DNA of 26,804 bases from JAPLYB01 sp964481435 (GTDB lineage Archaea; Nanobdellota; Nanobdellia; Pacearchaeales; UBA284), in assembly GCA_964481435.1 (NCBI GenBank), contig CAYZTH010000010.1:1-26804 (forward strand), given 5' to 3'. Shown in pieces: positions 5,809 through 12,288 of the stretch; within the stretch, counting starts at the first letter, position 1; every line of letters starts with the position of its first letter. The notes under the pieces are model-generated. The model did not search any database. It had not been told where the DNA came from and saw only the letters and a list, made by a program, of their open reading frames with translations. The position numbers were made by a program, and so were the translations under genes.

Positions 5809-6051
5809 TTAGTATTTCTTCTTTATTCTTCCTGATTTAAATTCTATGCCCTCTCTTCTCTTTGCATTTTCTTTTAGCTTTGTCTTAATCCTTGTTCTTC
5901 TCCAAGATCTCTTGACCCTAGTTAACAGAGAAGGATGAACTCTCTTTCCTTTTCCAAAAGCCTTGGGAATAGCCCAAAATGGAGCCCACTTTGTTCTTTT
6001 TCCTTGCTTTCCTAGCATCATCTTCTTAACGTAGGTCTTATGTTTTGACAT
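5809..6051 (-). CDS. rpl39e: Ribosomal protein L39e
   Basis: L39e lines the exit tunnel of the large subunit. The core is KHKTYVKKMMLGKQGKRTKWAPFWAI, the PKAFGKGKRVHPSLL middle and VKRSWRRTRIKTKL, matching the Trp-containing and SWRR-x-R-I/L-K segments of the family. At 80 residues it is longer than the usual 50-52. The extra length is an insertion around FGKGKRVHPSLLTRV and a basic C-terminal tail of about 20 residues. PDCD5 ends 17 nt upstream and L31e follows, the standard archaeal order. Confidence 0.88.
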   Translation of the reverse strand: MSKHKTYVKKMMLGKQGKRTKWAPFWAIPKAFGKGKRVHPSLLTRVKRSWRRTRIKTKLKENAKRREGIEFKSGRIKKKY

Positions 6052-6068
6052 GCTCGTATTTTTTATTT

Positions 6069-6332
6069 TTAATTTTTGAATTTAAACTGTGTTTTTCCTT
6101 TCTGAATCTCTCTTAATATCTCTTTAAATTCAAGGTCTCCTATCATTCCCTGAACTTGGTTCATCTGGACTGCCTGGGCAATCATCGCAATTGCCTTAAT
6201 TGCTGTCTCGGTATGTGCAAGTTTGACATTACCGTACCTCGATATGGCCTCTTTGCTCATCCGTGTCTTCGCAATCTTCTCCAACATTGCAACTTGCTCA
6301 ATTAATTGCTCTTCATTGCTTTTTTCATCCAT
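6069..6332 (-). CDS. PDCD5-family DNA-binding protein
   Basis: This 87-residue protein is a homologue of eukaryotic PDCD5/TFAR19, a small helical bundle present in nearly all archaea and described as double-stranded DNA binding. Matches: the QVAMLEKIAKTRMSKEAISRYGNVKLAHTE region, aligned with the conserved L-x-P/S-x-A-R-x-R-L-x-x-I/V-x-L segment, AIKAIAMIAQAVQ, and the C-terminal LEFKEILREIQKGKTQFKFKN with its conserved EILR and F-K/R-I-like ending. It is somewhat short (archaeal members about 110), mostly at the N-terminus. It starts 4 nt after S19e. The exact cellular role in archaea is not settled. Confidence 0.88.
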   Translation of the reverse strand: MDEKSNEEQLIEQVAMLEKIAKTRMSKEAISRYGNVKLAHTETAIKAIAMIAQAVQMNQVQGMIGDLEFKEILREIQKGKTQFKFKN

Positions 6333-6336
6333 TTTC

Positions 6337-6774
6337 TCACTTCATTGATTTCGCAAGGCTCTCTAAATATGCTACGCCTTTCTTTGTGAGTCTTCTTCCG
6401 GTTTTCTTCTCTTTGATATGCTCCACAAGGCCAGTTTTTGTGGCTTGCTGCATTATTGTTCTTATTATTTTTCCAGATGATTTGTAAAACTTTTCAGGCC
6501 TCATTCCTCTATTCTTCCTTGAACCATACTTTGTTCTTAACCTTGAAACTCCTACAACACCCTGAACATAAATTGTTCTGACAATACTGGCTGCTCTGAC
6601 ATACCACCAATCATCGCTATCCGGAACTCTATCTTTGGCGCTTCCTGTTTTGACAAAAGCAGCCCATTCAGGCATCTTAAATTCTGGCATCTCCTTCAAC
6701 TTCTCAGCCAATGCTTTTATGAATGCCTGGCTAGGAATCTCATGCACCAATCCGAATTTTTCTTTTTCTACCAT
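6337..6774 (-). CDS. rps19e: Small ribosomal subunit protein S19e
   Basis: S19e is a winged-helix small-subunit protein in the head of the 30S. Signature blocks are MPEWAAFVKTGSAKDRVPDSDDWWYVRAASIVRTIYVQG, GVSRLRTKYGSRKNRGMRPEKFYKSSGKIIR and LTKKGVAYLESLA. Length is 145 residues, as usual. The start at 6774 (MVEKEKFGL) is chosen because a TATA element (CTTTAAATAAA, 6796-6806) is centred 26 nt upstream. A longer reading from 6813 would begin upstream of its own promoter. PDCD5, L39e and L31e follow. The 20-nt direct repeat at 6804-6833 touches the upstream side of the TATA box. Confidence 0.95.
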   Translation of the reverse strand: MVEKEKFGLVHEIPSQAFIKALAEKLKEMPEFKMPEWAAFVKTGSAKDRVPDSDDWWYVRAASIVRTIYVQGVVGVSRLRTKYGSRKNRGMRPEKFYKSSGKIIRTIMQQATKTGLVEHIKEKKTGRRLTKKGVAYLESLAKSMK

Positions 6775-6795
6775 GTTTGTATTAATTATTTTTAT

Positions 6796-6833
6796 TTTAT
6801 TTAAAGAGCGCATTATTTCTAACTAAAGCGCAT
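6796..6833 (-). promoter_or_regulatory. S19e promoter with TGCGCTTT direct repeat (copy 1)
   Basis: On the minus strand ATGCGCTTTA and ATGCGCTCTT occur with their TGCGC cores exactly 20 nt apart (6807-6832), two helical turns. The TATA CTTTAAATAAA at 6796-6806 follows directly. The same spaced repeat is found upstream of the starts at 13338 and 23942, so it looks like a regulator site. Confidence 0.6.
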
Positions 6834-6849
6834 GTTCTTAAATTGTTGT

Positions 6850-7155
6850 TTATATAACTTTTATCGGTTGTTTCTTGTTTTCTCTCTCTAATTTATTTTT
6901 TAACTTACTTTTTAATCTTCTTAAGTTTATTGTAAAGCCAATAATTCTTGAACTAAACCGCTTATTCTCTGATTTTTCAAGTTCAGAACAGATCTTCTCA
7001 GAGATGGTTTTTATCTCATTTCTGTCCCTTGTACATGACTTTAAAACTGATATCTTAATTAATTCATGGTTTTTAAATGTTTTTTTGAGCAGTTCTATGG
7101 TCCCTTGACTGAGTCCTTGCTTCCCTAATTGAAAAGTCACCACACTTCCCCTCAT
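6850..7155 (-). CDS. yhbY: YhbY-family RNA-binding protein (CRM domain)
   Basis: This 101-residue protein has the CRS1-YhbY (CRM) domain, an IF3-C-like alpha/beta fold that binds structured RNA, often linked to ribosome assembly. The diagnostic motif is QLGKQGLSQGTIELLKKTFKNHELIKISVL, with the GKxGL loop. SSRIIGFTINLRR corresponds to the closing strand (usually G-x-x-I-v-L-Y-R). The start overlaps the stop of the NFACT-R gene in ATGA, so the two are translationally coupled. S19e follows but has its own promoter. YhbY next to S19e is common in archaea. Confidence 0.9.
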   Translation of the reverse strand: MRGSVVTFQLGKQGLSQGTIELLKKTFKNHELIKISVLKSCTRDRNEIKTISEKICSELEKSENKRFSSRIIGFTINLRRLKSKLKNKLERENKKQPIKVI

Positions 7156-7565
7156 TTTCTACCCCCATACTTCTCAAGCTCAGCTTTCTTTACTATGACT
7201 TTCTTGAATTTCTTGACACCAAAAGTACCCAAGGGCATGCCTTTTTCCTTGTAAATATCTGATCCAAGAAATACGTGGACTTCAACATCCTTCTTTTTCT
7301 TGGTTTTTTTCCAAGCTTGAGAATAAACAGCGCAAAATAAGGCCGCGTCCCTAATATCATTCTTGTCGACTTTCCCTTTCTTCTCCTTAATATTTACAAA
7401 AGGGCTTCCAGGCATCTTTGTATGCAAAACCAATTCATTCTTCCCAACTTGTTTTATTACTTCTTCATTCTGTTCAGCATTCTTACCCGCAACCATGGTC
7501 TTCTCAGAAAGAGTGAGGGCTTGCCTAAAATTACCGAGATTACTTTTTTTATCTGATTTTGCCAT
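7152..7565 (-). CDS. Stand-alone NFACT-R (DUF814) protein
   Basis: This 137-residue protein consists almost only of the NFACT-R domain, found at the C-terminal side of NEMF/Rqc2/FbpA proteins that bind stalled ribosomal 50S-peptidyl-tRNA complexes. Matches: VLHTKMPGSPFVNI (family W-x-H-a-k-x-x-P-G-S-H-V-v-I, with the Trp lost), DIRDAALFCAVYSQAWK, VEVHVFLGSDIYKEKGMPLGTFGV and FKKVIV. NFACT-N and the HhH/coiled-coil parts are absent. YhbY overlaps its end by 4 nt. A TATA-like AAGTTTAAAAC (7595-7605, -) overlaps the cysS stop, giving a separate promoter. Known archaea mostly carry full-length proteins; the short form suggests a separate RNA-binding role, which is inference. Confidence 0.85.
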   Translation of the reverse strand: MAKSDKKSNLGNFRQALTLSEKTMVAGKNAEQNEEVIKQVGKNELVLHTKMPGSPFVNIKEKKGKVDKNDIRDAALFCAVYSQAWKKTKKKKDVEVHVFLGSDIYKEKGMPLGTFGVKKFKKVIVKKAELEKYGGRK

Positions 7566-7603
7566 TTTTCTATAGAATTCAATGGAAAAAAGAAGTTTTA
7601 AAC

Positions 7604-9022
7604 TTAAGCTTTCCTGACTTTCTGCCCCTGATCACTATCTTCAACAAAGAAACCCTTGGCCCTTATCCTCATCCTTAAATCATCAGACAATCTAAAATTC
7701 TTTTCCTTTCTTGCTTTTTCTCTTTGCTCAAGAAGATCAAGTATTTCTTTTGGCAAATCGAACTTCTCTTCTTTAAGATTATCTAGATTCAAGCCAAAAA
7801 CCTTGTCAAAGTCGAGAATCAAAGCATATTTTTCATTATTATTTAGCTTATCCTCTTTTAAGATATTCCAGAACAAAGCGAGAGCTTGCGGCATATTCAG
7901 GTCATCATTAACTACCTTCAGGAATTTTCTCTTATACTTAACGATTTTATCGTTGCATATCTCTTTTCTAGCCAAGTTTGCTTTTATCTCAAGAACTTTA
8001 TTTCTTAGAGAATTAAATGAATTCTTCGCAGCATCGAGGTTCTGCCAAGAAAATATTAGCTCACTTCGGTAGTGGGCAGTAAGACAAAAATACCTATAGA
8101 CAAGAGGATTATATCCGCGGTCTGTCAAAGTCTTCAAAATTATGAAACCACCCGAGGATTTTGACATCTTCTCTATATGGTCTTCTTTTGACATCACAAT
8201 AAAATTGATATGCATCCAGTAATTAACCCATTTCTTTCCTGTTGCGGCCTCACTCTGCGCAATCTCGTTCGTATGATGCACTGGAATAAGATCAATACCT
8301 CCGCAATGAATATCAAAATGCTCTCCAAGATATTTCATGGACATTGCACTACATTCAATATGCCATCCAGGAAAACCCTCTCCCCAAGGGCTCTTCCATC
8401 TCAAAATATGCCCCTTGAACTTCGATCCTTGAAGAGAAAACCACAAGACAAAATCTCTTGGATTTCTTTTATTTAGATCCTCTCCAGTCCTTGATTTTGC
8501 TTTATCATCAAGTTTTAATCTAGCCATCTTTCCATATTTCTTGAACTTGCTTGTATCAAAATAAACATTTCCATTTTTTCCGAGGTAAGTATAACCCTTC
8601 TCCTCGAGCCTTTTAATCAAATTTATCTGCTCTTGGACATGATCGCTTGCCTTACACCACAGGTTCGGAGGAATTATATTTAACTTCTTAAGATCATCTT
8701 TTACCGCATTGCTATAAAAATTAGCAATTTCTCCAGGAGTCTTGCCCTCTCTCTTCGCGCCCATCTCCAACTTGTCTTCCCCAGAATCTTCATCGCTTGT
8801 CAGATGGCCGACATCAGTTATATTCATTATATGTTGAATCTGAAGGCCGTTATATTCAAGAACTCTCTTTAAGATATCAACTGCGACATATGTTCTAAGG
8901 TTTCCGACATGCGCATAATTGTACACCGTAGGGCCACAAGAGTACATCCCAACATAACCCTTCTTTATTGGCTTGAAATTCTCTTTCTTCCTTGTAAGTG
9001 TATTGAAAAGTTGAATCACCAT
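7604..9022 (-). CDS. cysS: Cysteinyl-tRNA synthetase
   Basis: This class I synthetase charges tRNA-Cys with cysteine in the cytoplasm. Motifs in order: MYSCGPTVYNYAHVGNLRTYV with the zinc-ligand Cys29 and HIGH-equivalent HVGN (38-41); the ITDVGHLTSDEDSGEDKLE signature; GEGFPGWHIECSAMS with zinc-ligand Cys224; GGIDLIPVHHTNEIAQSEA with His249 and Glu253; and KMSKS at 285-289. A helical DALR-like domain ends with REKARKEKNFRLSDDLR. Length of 472 is normal, so it should be fully functional. Probable TATA (9042-9051, -) is centred about 25 nt before the ATG. It is first in a minus-strand run leading to NFACT-R and YhbY. Confidence 0.97.
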   Translation of the reverse strand: MVIQLFNTLTRKKENFKPIKKGYVGMYSCGPTVYNYAHVGNLRTYVAVDILKRVLEYNGLQIQHIMNITDVGHLTSDEDSGEDKLEMGAKREGKTPGEIANFYSNAVKDDLKKLNIIPPNLWCKASDHVQEQINLIKRLEEKGYTYLGKNGNVYFDTSKFKKYGKMARLKLDDKAKSRTGEDLNKRNPRDFVLWFSLQGSKFKGHILRWKSPWGEGFPGWHIECSAMSMKYLGEHFDIHCGGIDLIPVHHTNEIAQSEAATGKKWVNYWMHINFIVMSKEDHIEKMSKSSGGFIILKTLTDRGYNPLVYRYFCLTAHYRSELIFSWQNLDAAKNSFNSLRNKVLEIKANLARKEICNDKIVKYKRKFLKVVNDDLNMPQALALFWNILKEDKLNNNEKYALILDFDKVFGLNLDNLKEEKFDLPKEILDLLEQREKARKEKNFRLSDDLRMRIRAKGFFVEDSDQGQKVRKA

Positions 9023-9090
9023 TTTAGTCTATACCTTTTAAGATAAATAAATTTGTGCTTAAATACTTTTCATCCGGATAAAATCTAGAA

Positions 9091-9651
9091 TTAAATGAAA
9101 CCCTTTTTGGTGACATCTATATTGAAGAAATCCCTTGCACTCCATGAACCGCACTTAACTTCAATATTAAATAGCTGCTGGCAAGGTGCCTGGCTGTCTG
9201 GAATAGTCAACTTGATAAGAGCGTAACCTACACCTGCTGTAATTTTATTGAACTTTATATTAGTTGGGGCACTTATGAACCATTTCATTGGATCTGGATT
9301 TTTACAGTTTCCAGAACCTTTTGTTATAGTATATGTGCATGAATTAACTGTTGAAGGATCATCAGGAGAAACACCAAACATGAATCCAAAATTCTCTGTT
9401 CCTTGTTTTACCTTAGCAGTCTGTTGTGAACCAAGCTTAACAATTATATCACTCCCACTCTCTCCAAATAGATTCATCAATTCATTCTGGGTCTGATCAT
9501 CAATGACATCTACGCTTTTTGTAGCAGTTCCAAATATCTGTCTCACAAACACTAATCCAAGAACTAACATAGTCATTGCAATAACAAGTATAACTATTGT
9601 AGTTATACTCATCTCGAATGCTCCTCTCTTACCAAATTTTATTTTTCTCAT
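9091..9651 (-). CDS. Pilin-like membrane-anchored protein
   Basis: The 186-residue protein begins MRKIKFGKRG, then A-F-E-M-S-I-T-T-I-V-I-L-V-I-A-M and more hydrophobic residues to about 40. KRG followed by Ala and a long hydrophobic helix with little break is typical of archaeal class III (type IV pilin-like) signals, cut after G10. The rest (DVIDDQTQNELMNLFGE onward) is predicted extracytoplasmic, beta-rich, with four cysteines in the last half (SCTYTI, SGNCK, APCQQL, VKCGS). The TM2 gene ends 38 nt upstream. A prepilin peptidase is encoded at 12289-13338. I place it as a minor pilin or surface protein; the subunit type is unknown. Confidence 0.8.
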   Translation of the reverse strand: MRKIKFGKRGAFEMSITTIVILVIAMTMLVLGLVFVRQIFGTATKSVDVIDDQTQNELMNLFGESGSDIIVKLGSQQTAKVKQGTENFGFMFGVSPDDPSTVNSCTYTITKGSGNCKNPDPMKWFISAPTNIKFNKITAGVGYALIKLTIPDSQAPCQQLFNIEVKCGSWSARDFFNIDVTKKGFI

Positions 9652-9689
9652 TTTCTCATCGATTCACTAGTTTAAGTGTGATTGAGTAC

Positions 9690-9968
9690 TTATTGTGTCC
9701 AATTGATTGTCTTGAATGCTGGACTCTTTACTGCAATCAAAATTATATCAATTATCCACCAAATCCAAGCGCAAGTGCCTAGTGTGACTATCGAAACTAA
9801 TAATTTCAAGATACCTGTGCCCACATATCCCATATAGAATCTATCAACACCAAAGTATCCTAGAAAAATCGATAGCAACAAAGCAGTCAACCAGTTCTTG
9901 TCTTTCTTCCCACTAGAACTAGGGGCTGGATTTTTGACACTCTTCACAACCTTTTTTTTCTTTGCCAT
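9690..9968 (-). CDS. TM2 domain membrane protein
   Basis: This 92-residue protein has the TM2 domain: a short first helix (WLTALLLSIFLGYFGVDRFYMGYVGTGILKLL) carrying the signature G-V-D-R-F-Y-M-G, and a second helix (TLGTCAWIWWIIDIILIAV) with the conserved W-x-x-I-D. TM2 proteins are small integral membrane proteins of unclear role. The N-terminal 24 residues are Lys/Ser-rich and probably cytoplasmic. TATA TTTTATAC (9987-9994, -) is centred about 23 nt before the ATG, so the mRNA is near leaderless. It is divergent from the HIT gene, with hairpins between them. Confidence 0.92.
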   Translation of the reverse strand: MAKKKKVVKSVKNPAPSSSGKKDKNWLTALLLSIFLGYFGVDRFYMGYVGTGILKLLVSIVTLGTCAWIWWIIDIILIAVKSPAFKTINWTQ

Positions 9969-9986
9969 ATCTATTTATTCTGCCTC

Positions 9987-9994
9987 TTTTATAC
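9987..9994 (-). promoter_or_regulatory. TATA box of the TM2 gene
   Basis: On the minus strand GTATAAAA is centred about 23 nt before the ATG at 9968, predicting a nearly leaderless transcript. Confidence 0.5.
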
Positions 9995-10018
9995 TATATC
10001 AGGGATTTTTTATTTTAT

Positions 10019-10099
10019 AAACCTTTTGCTAAAAAGGTTTACGTCTTCCCGAGGCTTCGTGAAGGCTCTTATGAATGTTTCTAAGAAATGTTTCTTAGA
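10019..10099. repeat. Three consecutive hairpins in a divergent gap
   Basis: Hairpin 1: AAACCTTTT/AAAAGGTTT (10019-10027, 10032-10040), 9 bp perfect. Hairpin 2: GAGGCTTC/GAAGGCTC (10051-10058, 10061-10068), one mismatch. Hairpin 3: TCTAAGAAA/TTTCTTAGA (10080-10088, 10091-10099), 9 bp with a 2-nt loop. They occupy the space between the TM2 promoter and the HIT promoter. No coding frame fits. They could be an RNA gene or paired regulator sites. Confidence 0.5.
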
Positions 10100-10121
10100 C
10101 AGATTATCTTTCTAGCAAAAA

Positions 10122-10132
10122 GATATTTAAAA
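10122..10132 (+). promoter_or_regulatory. TATA box of the HIT gene
   Basis: GATATTTAAAA is centred 26 nt before the ATG at 10153, so the transcript should be leaderless. Confidence 0.6.
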
Positions 10133-10152
10133 CCCTAAAACCAAACATAAGC

Positions 10153-10839
10153 ATGACTCTCAATGCTGAACAAGCAAAACAAATCAAAAAGCAACTTCTC
10201 GCCCAAATCGCTAAACTCCCAAAAGAACAAGCAGAAGGCTTGAAAGAAGAAATTGAAGGGGCAAGTCCTGAAGAACTCGAGGAATTCATAAAAACCCAGA
10301 CAAAAGGACAGAATGCGAAATGTGTTTTCTGCGAGATAGTCTCAGGAAAAATTCCATCAATTAAAGTCTACGAAGATCAAGACATTATTGCAGCGATGGA
10401 AATCATGCCCGCTTCTAAAGGACACATGCTAATACTTCCAAAGCAACACTATCAATTCATTCAGGAAATTCCTGAACAACTTCTCAACAAGATATTTTAT
10501 TTTGTCAAAACACTCTCTCCAATCATTGTTAAAGTATTGGATGCAAAAGCACTTAGCATATACATTCCCCAAGGGCAACTAGCAGGACAAAGAATTCAGC
10601 ACTTTGTGGTAAATATGATTCCACGATACGAAGCAGATAATCTTGCTTTTGATTGGGATCATAAAAAAGCTGACGAAAAAGAACTTAAAGAACTTGCAGA
10701 AAAAATAAAAAAAGTCTCTCATGCTGAAGTCGTCAAAGGAATAAAAGAAGAACAGGAAAAATACGAAAAAAAGAAAAGAGTACATATCGAAGGCGAGGTC
10801 GAAAGAATTATGAAACACACAGGCAGGAGAATGCCTTAA
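10153..10839 (+). CDS. HIT-domain protein with degraded catalytic triad
   Basis: The 228-residue protein has a helical N-terminus (residues 1-52, AEQAKQIKKQLLAQIAKLPK, then EELEEFIKTQ) and a HIT domain: CVFCEIVSGKIPSIKVYED with Cys57/Cys60, MEIMPASKGHMLILPKQHY, and the region where HxHxH should be. That region reads Q-H-F-V-V-N-M-I-P-R: only the first His (150) remains, while the catalytic middle position is Val152 and the third is Asn154. Histidine-dependent nucleotidyl hydrolase or transferase activity is therefore unlikely. A long charged C-terminal helix (KELKELAEKIKK and on) follows. Nucleotide binding without catalysis, or a structural role, is inferred. The next gene starts 16 nt after the stop. 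Confidence 0.88.
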   Translation: MTLNAEQAKQIKKQLLAQIAKLPKEQAEGLKEEIEGASPEELEEFIKTQTKGQNAKCVFCEIVSGKIPSIKVYEDQDIIAAMEIMPASKGHMLILPKQHYQFIQEIPEQLLNKIFYFVKTLSPIIVKVLDAKALSIYIPQGQLAGQRIQHFVVNMIPRYEADNLAFDWDHKKADEKELKELAEKIKKVSHAEVVKGIKEEQEKYEKKKRVHIEGEVERIMKHTGRRMP

Positions 10840-10855
10840 TCAAAGAGAGGTTAAG

Positions 10856-11488
10856 ATGTTCAATCACAAAAACCCGCCAAAAATAAAAATAAGAGTAATC
10901 ATAATAGCAATTCTGATAATAATAATTCTAGCGGCAGTTGTTTTAAATTTTACAATCAAAAAAGATAACACTGCAAAACAGACAACCCCCCCAGAAAACG
11001 CAAACCCAAGTTCACAGACCAACCAAGAGATAAATCAAAATCCTCCGCAGACACAAACCCTTGCACCACAAACACAAACATCGCCTTCAAAAAATCCTCC
11101 CGTCCAACCAACCCCGACTCCACAATCCGAACAGGTCTTGCCCTCAGTGACTGCCTCCCAACTTCAAAGCATACTTCAAAAATCTCCAGAGATGAACAAA
11201 CTCCCAGATAGTACCAAATTGATTATCCAATTCCATAACGACATAAATCAATTCACAGGCTATAGATTTTTTGTGGGCTCAAAGGGTTCTGTTTCCGAAT
11301 ATGCAAATCAACCTTATGACATGCTATTGACAATAAATATAAACACAATCCCGGGGCTTGAAGCTTCAACAACTGTATGCTCAGACATCAAAAGGATAAT
11401 CCAATCGGGAAAAGCTTGGGTCATCGATCAATCAAGCAATCCTTTTGTCATCATGAAATACCTGCCAATAAAAAGTTGTGTGATATAA
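10856..11488 (+). CDS. Membrane-anchored protein with Pro/Gln/Thr linker
   Basis: The 210-residue protein has a short basic N-terminus (HKNPPKIKIR), one membrane helix (residues 14-33, VIIIAILIIIILAAVVLNF), a low-complexity P/Q/T/N/S-rich linker (about 38-95) and a compact C-terminal domain (about 97-210) beginning TASQLQSILQKSPEMNKLPD, with two cysteines (TTVCSDIKRI and the near-terminal KSCVI). It is predicted to be a type II membrane protein with the folded part outside. The gene follows HIT by 16 nt with GAGAGG before the ATG, so it is probably co-transcribed. I do not recognise the C-terminal domain. Confidence 0.8.
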   Translation: MFNHKNPPKIKIRVIIIAILIIIILAAVVLNFTIKKDNTAKQTTPPENANPSSQTNQEINQNPPQTQTLAPQTQTSPSKNPPVQPTPTPQSEQVLPSVTASQLQSILQKSPEMNKLPDSTKLIIQFHNDINQFTGYRFFVGSKGSVSEYANQPYDMLLTININTIPGLEASTTVCSDIKRIIQSGKAWVIDQSSNPFVIMKYLPIKSCVI

Positions 11489-11521
11489 TTCTATTCTTGT
11501 ATAAATATAAAAAGATAAAAA

Positions 11522-12214
11522 TTACAGTTGAGAGTTTTTGTAGTCACCACCAAAATATTGACAAGCTGATTTACAAAATCTACCATTACAGCTCGGCCAT
11601 TTAGGCCAACAGTCTGGACTAAGAGAAGAACAATAACTAAAAGCATCAAGATAACAATCATTAGCACATTCGTAATCAAATCTATAAGTATACCTGTACC
11701 ATCCCCCACCTTGGCAAGATTTTCTACTTGGGTCTATACCCTCTAATTCATACCCTGGCGAACTGTCCACAAAAAGACTTACCCCAATAGCACTAACGTT
11801 AAACAAACATTCTCCATAAGCACACCCATGAGGACAATATATCAATGTTCTTCTTACTTTATTGTCCCAACAATAGAATTCCGCTAAAACATTACTATTA
11901 TTAGTTACATTTGTTCCATTGTTCCAACAAAAATCATAGTAATTTCCTGGATCTACAATCCCGAAGATATATGGTTCTATTCCACCATCGCTATCTGTAC
12001 AATTGGTTTGATTTCCAAGCGCGAATCTTGTAGGCATTGTTGTAAACAAACTAGCTCCCGCATCTTCTGATGTTTTACTTGTTCCTCCAAATAAATTACT
12101 TAAGAACGAATTTCCAGTCATATTCGCAACACTCATCAAAGTCAATAACCCCAGAACTACTGCAACAACAATATACAAAGCAACGAATCCTTTGTTTTTA
12201 CTCTCTTTTTTCAT
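11522..12214 (-). CDS. Pilin-like six-cysteine protein, longer paralogue
   Basis: This is a paralogue of the 4592-5053 protein: KNKG then F-V-A-L-Y-I-V-V-A-V-V-L-G-L-L, the A-N-M-T-G-N-S-F-L block, TDSDGG, and the same six cysteines (72, 96, 115, 127, 131, 136 from this start) with CPHGCAYGEC. It has a further C-terminal region of about 90 residues with eight or more cysteines (KSCQGG, YECANDC, SYCSS and others), probably another disulfide-bonded module. The ATG at 12214 is preferred over one at 12226: alignment with the paralogue puts the upstream ATG on the former GGAGG Shine-Dalgarno. It is convergent with the 10856 gene and follows the prepilin peptidase on the same strand. Confidence 0.8.
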   Translation of the reverse strand: MKKESKNKGFVALYIVVAVVLGLLTLMSVANMTGNSFLSNLFGGTSKTSEDAGASLFTTMPTRFALGNQTNCTDSDGGIEPYIFGIVDPGNYYDFCWNNGTNVTNNSNVLAEFYCWDNKVRRTLIYCPHGCAYGECLFNVSAIGVSLFVDSSPGYELEGIDPSRKSCQGGGWYRYTYRFDYECANDCYLDAFSYCSSLSPDCWPKWPSCNGRFCKSACQYFGGDYKNSQL

Positions 12215-12288
12215 ATTAAACTTCATTTCACTCTCTTTTTTTCTACGTCTCTTAAAAAAATAAGAGATATATATACTTTTCGAAAGGT

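Noticed and set aside
6775..6813. Longer S19e reading from ATG 6813 (13 extra residues)
   Set aside because: The TATA box at 6796-6806 lies inside the extension, so the transcript cannot include it. The family start fits 6774.
12215..12226. ATG 12226 as start of the six-cysteine paralogue
   Set aside because: Alignment with the paralogue at 5053 puts this ATG on the former Shine-Dalgarno; 12214 gives the shared N-terminus.
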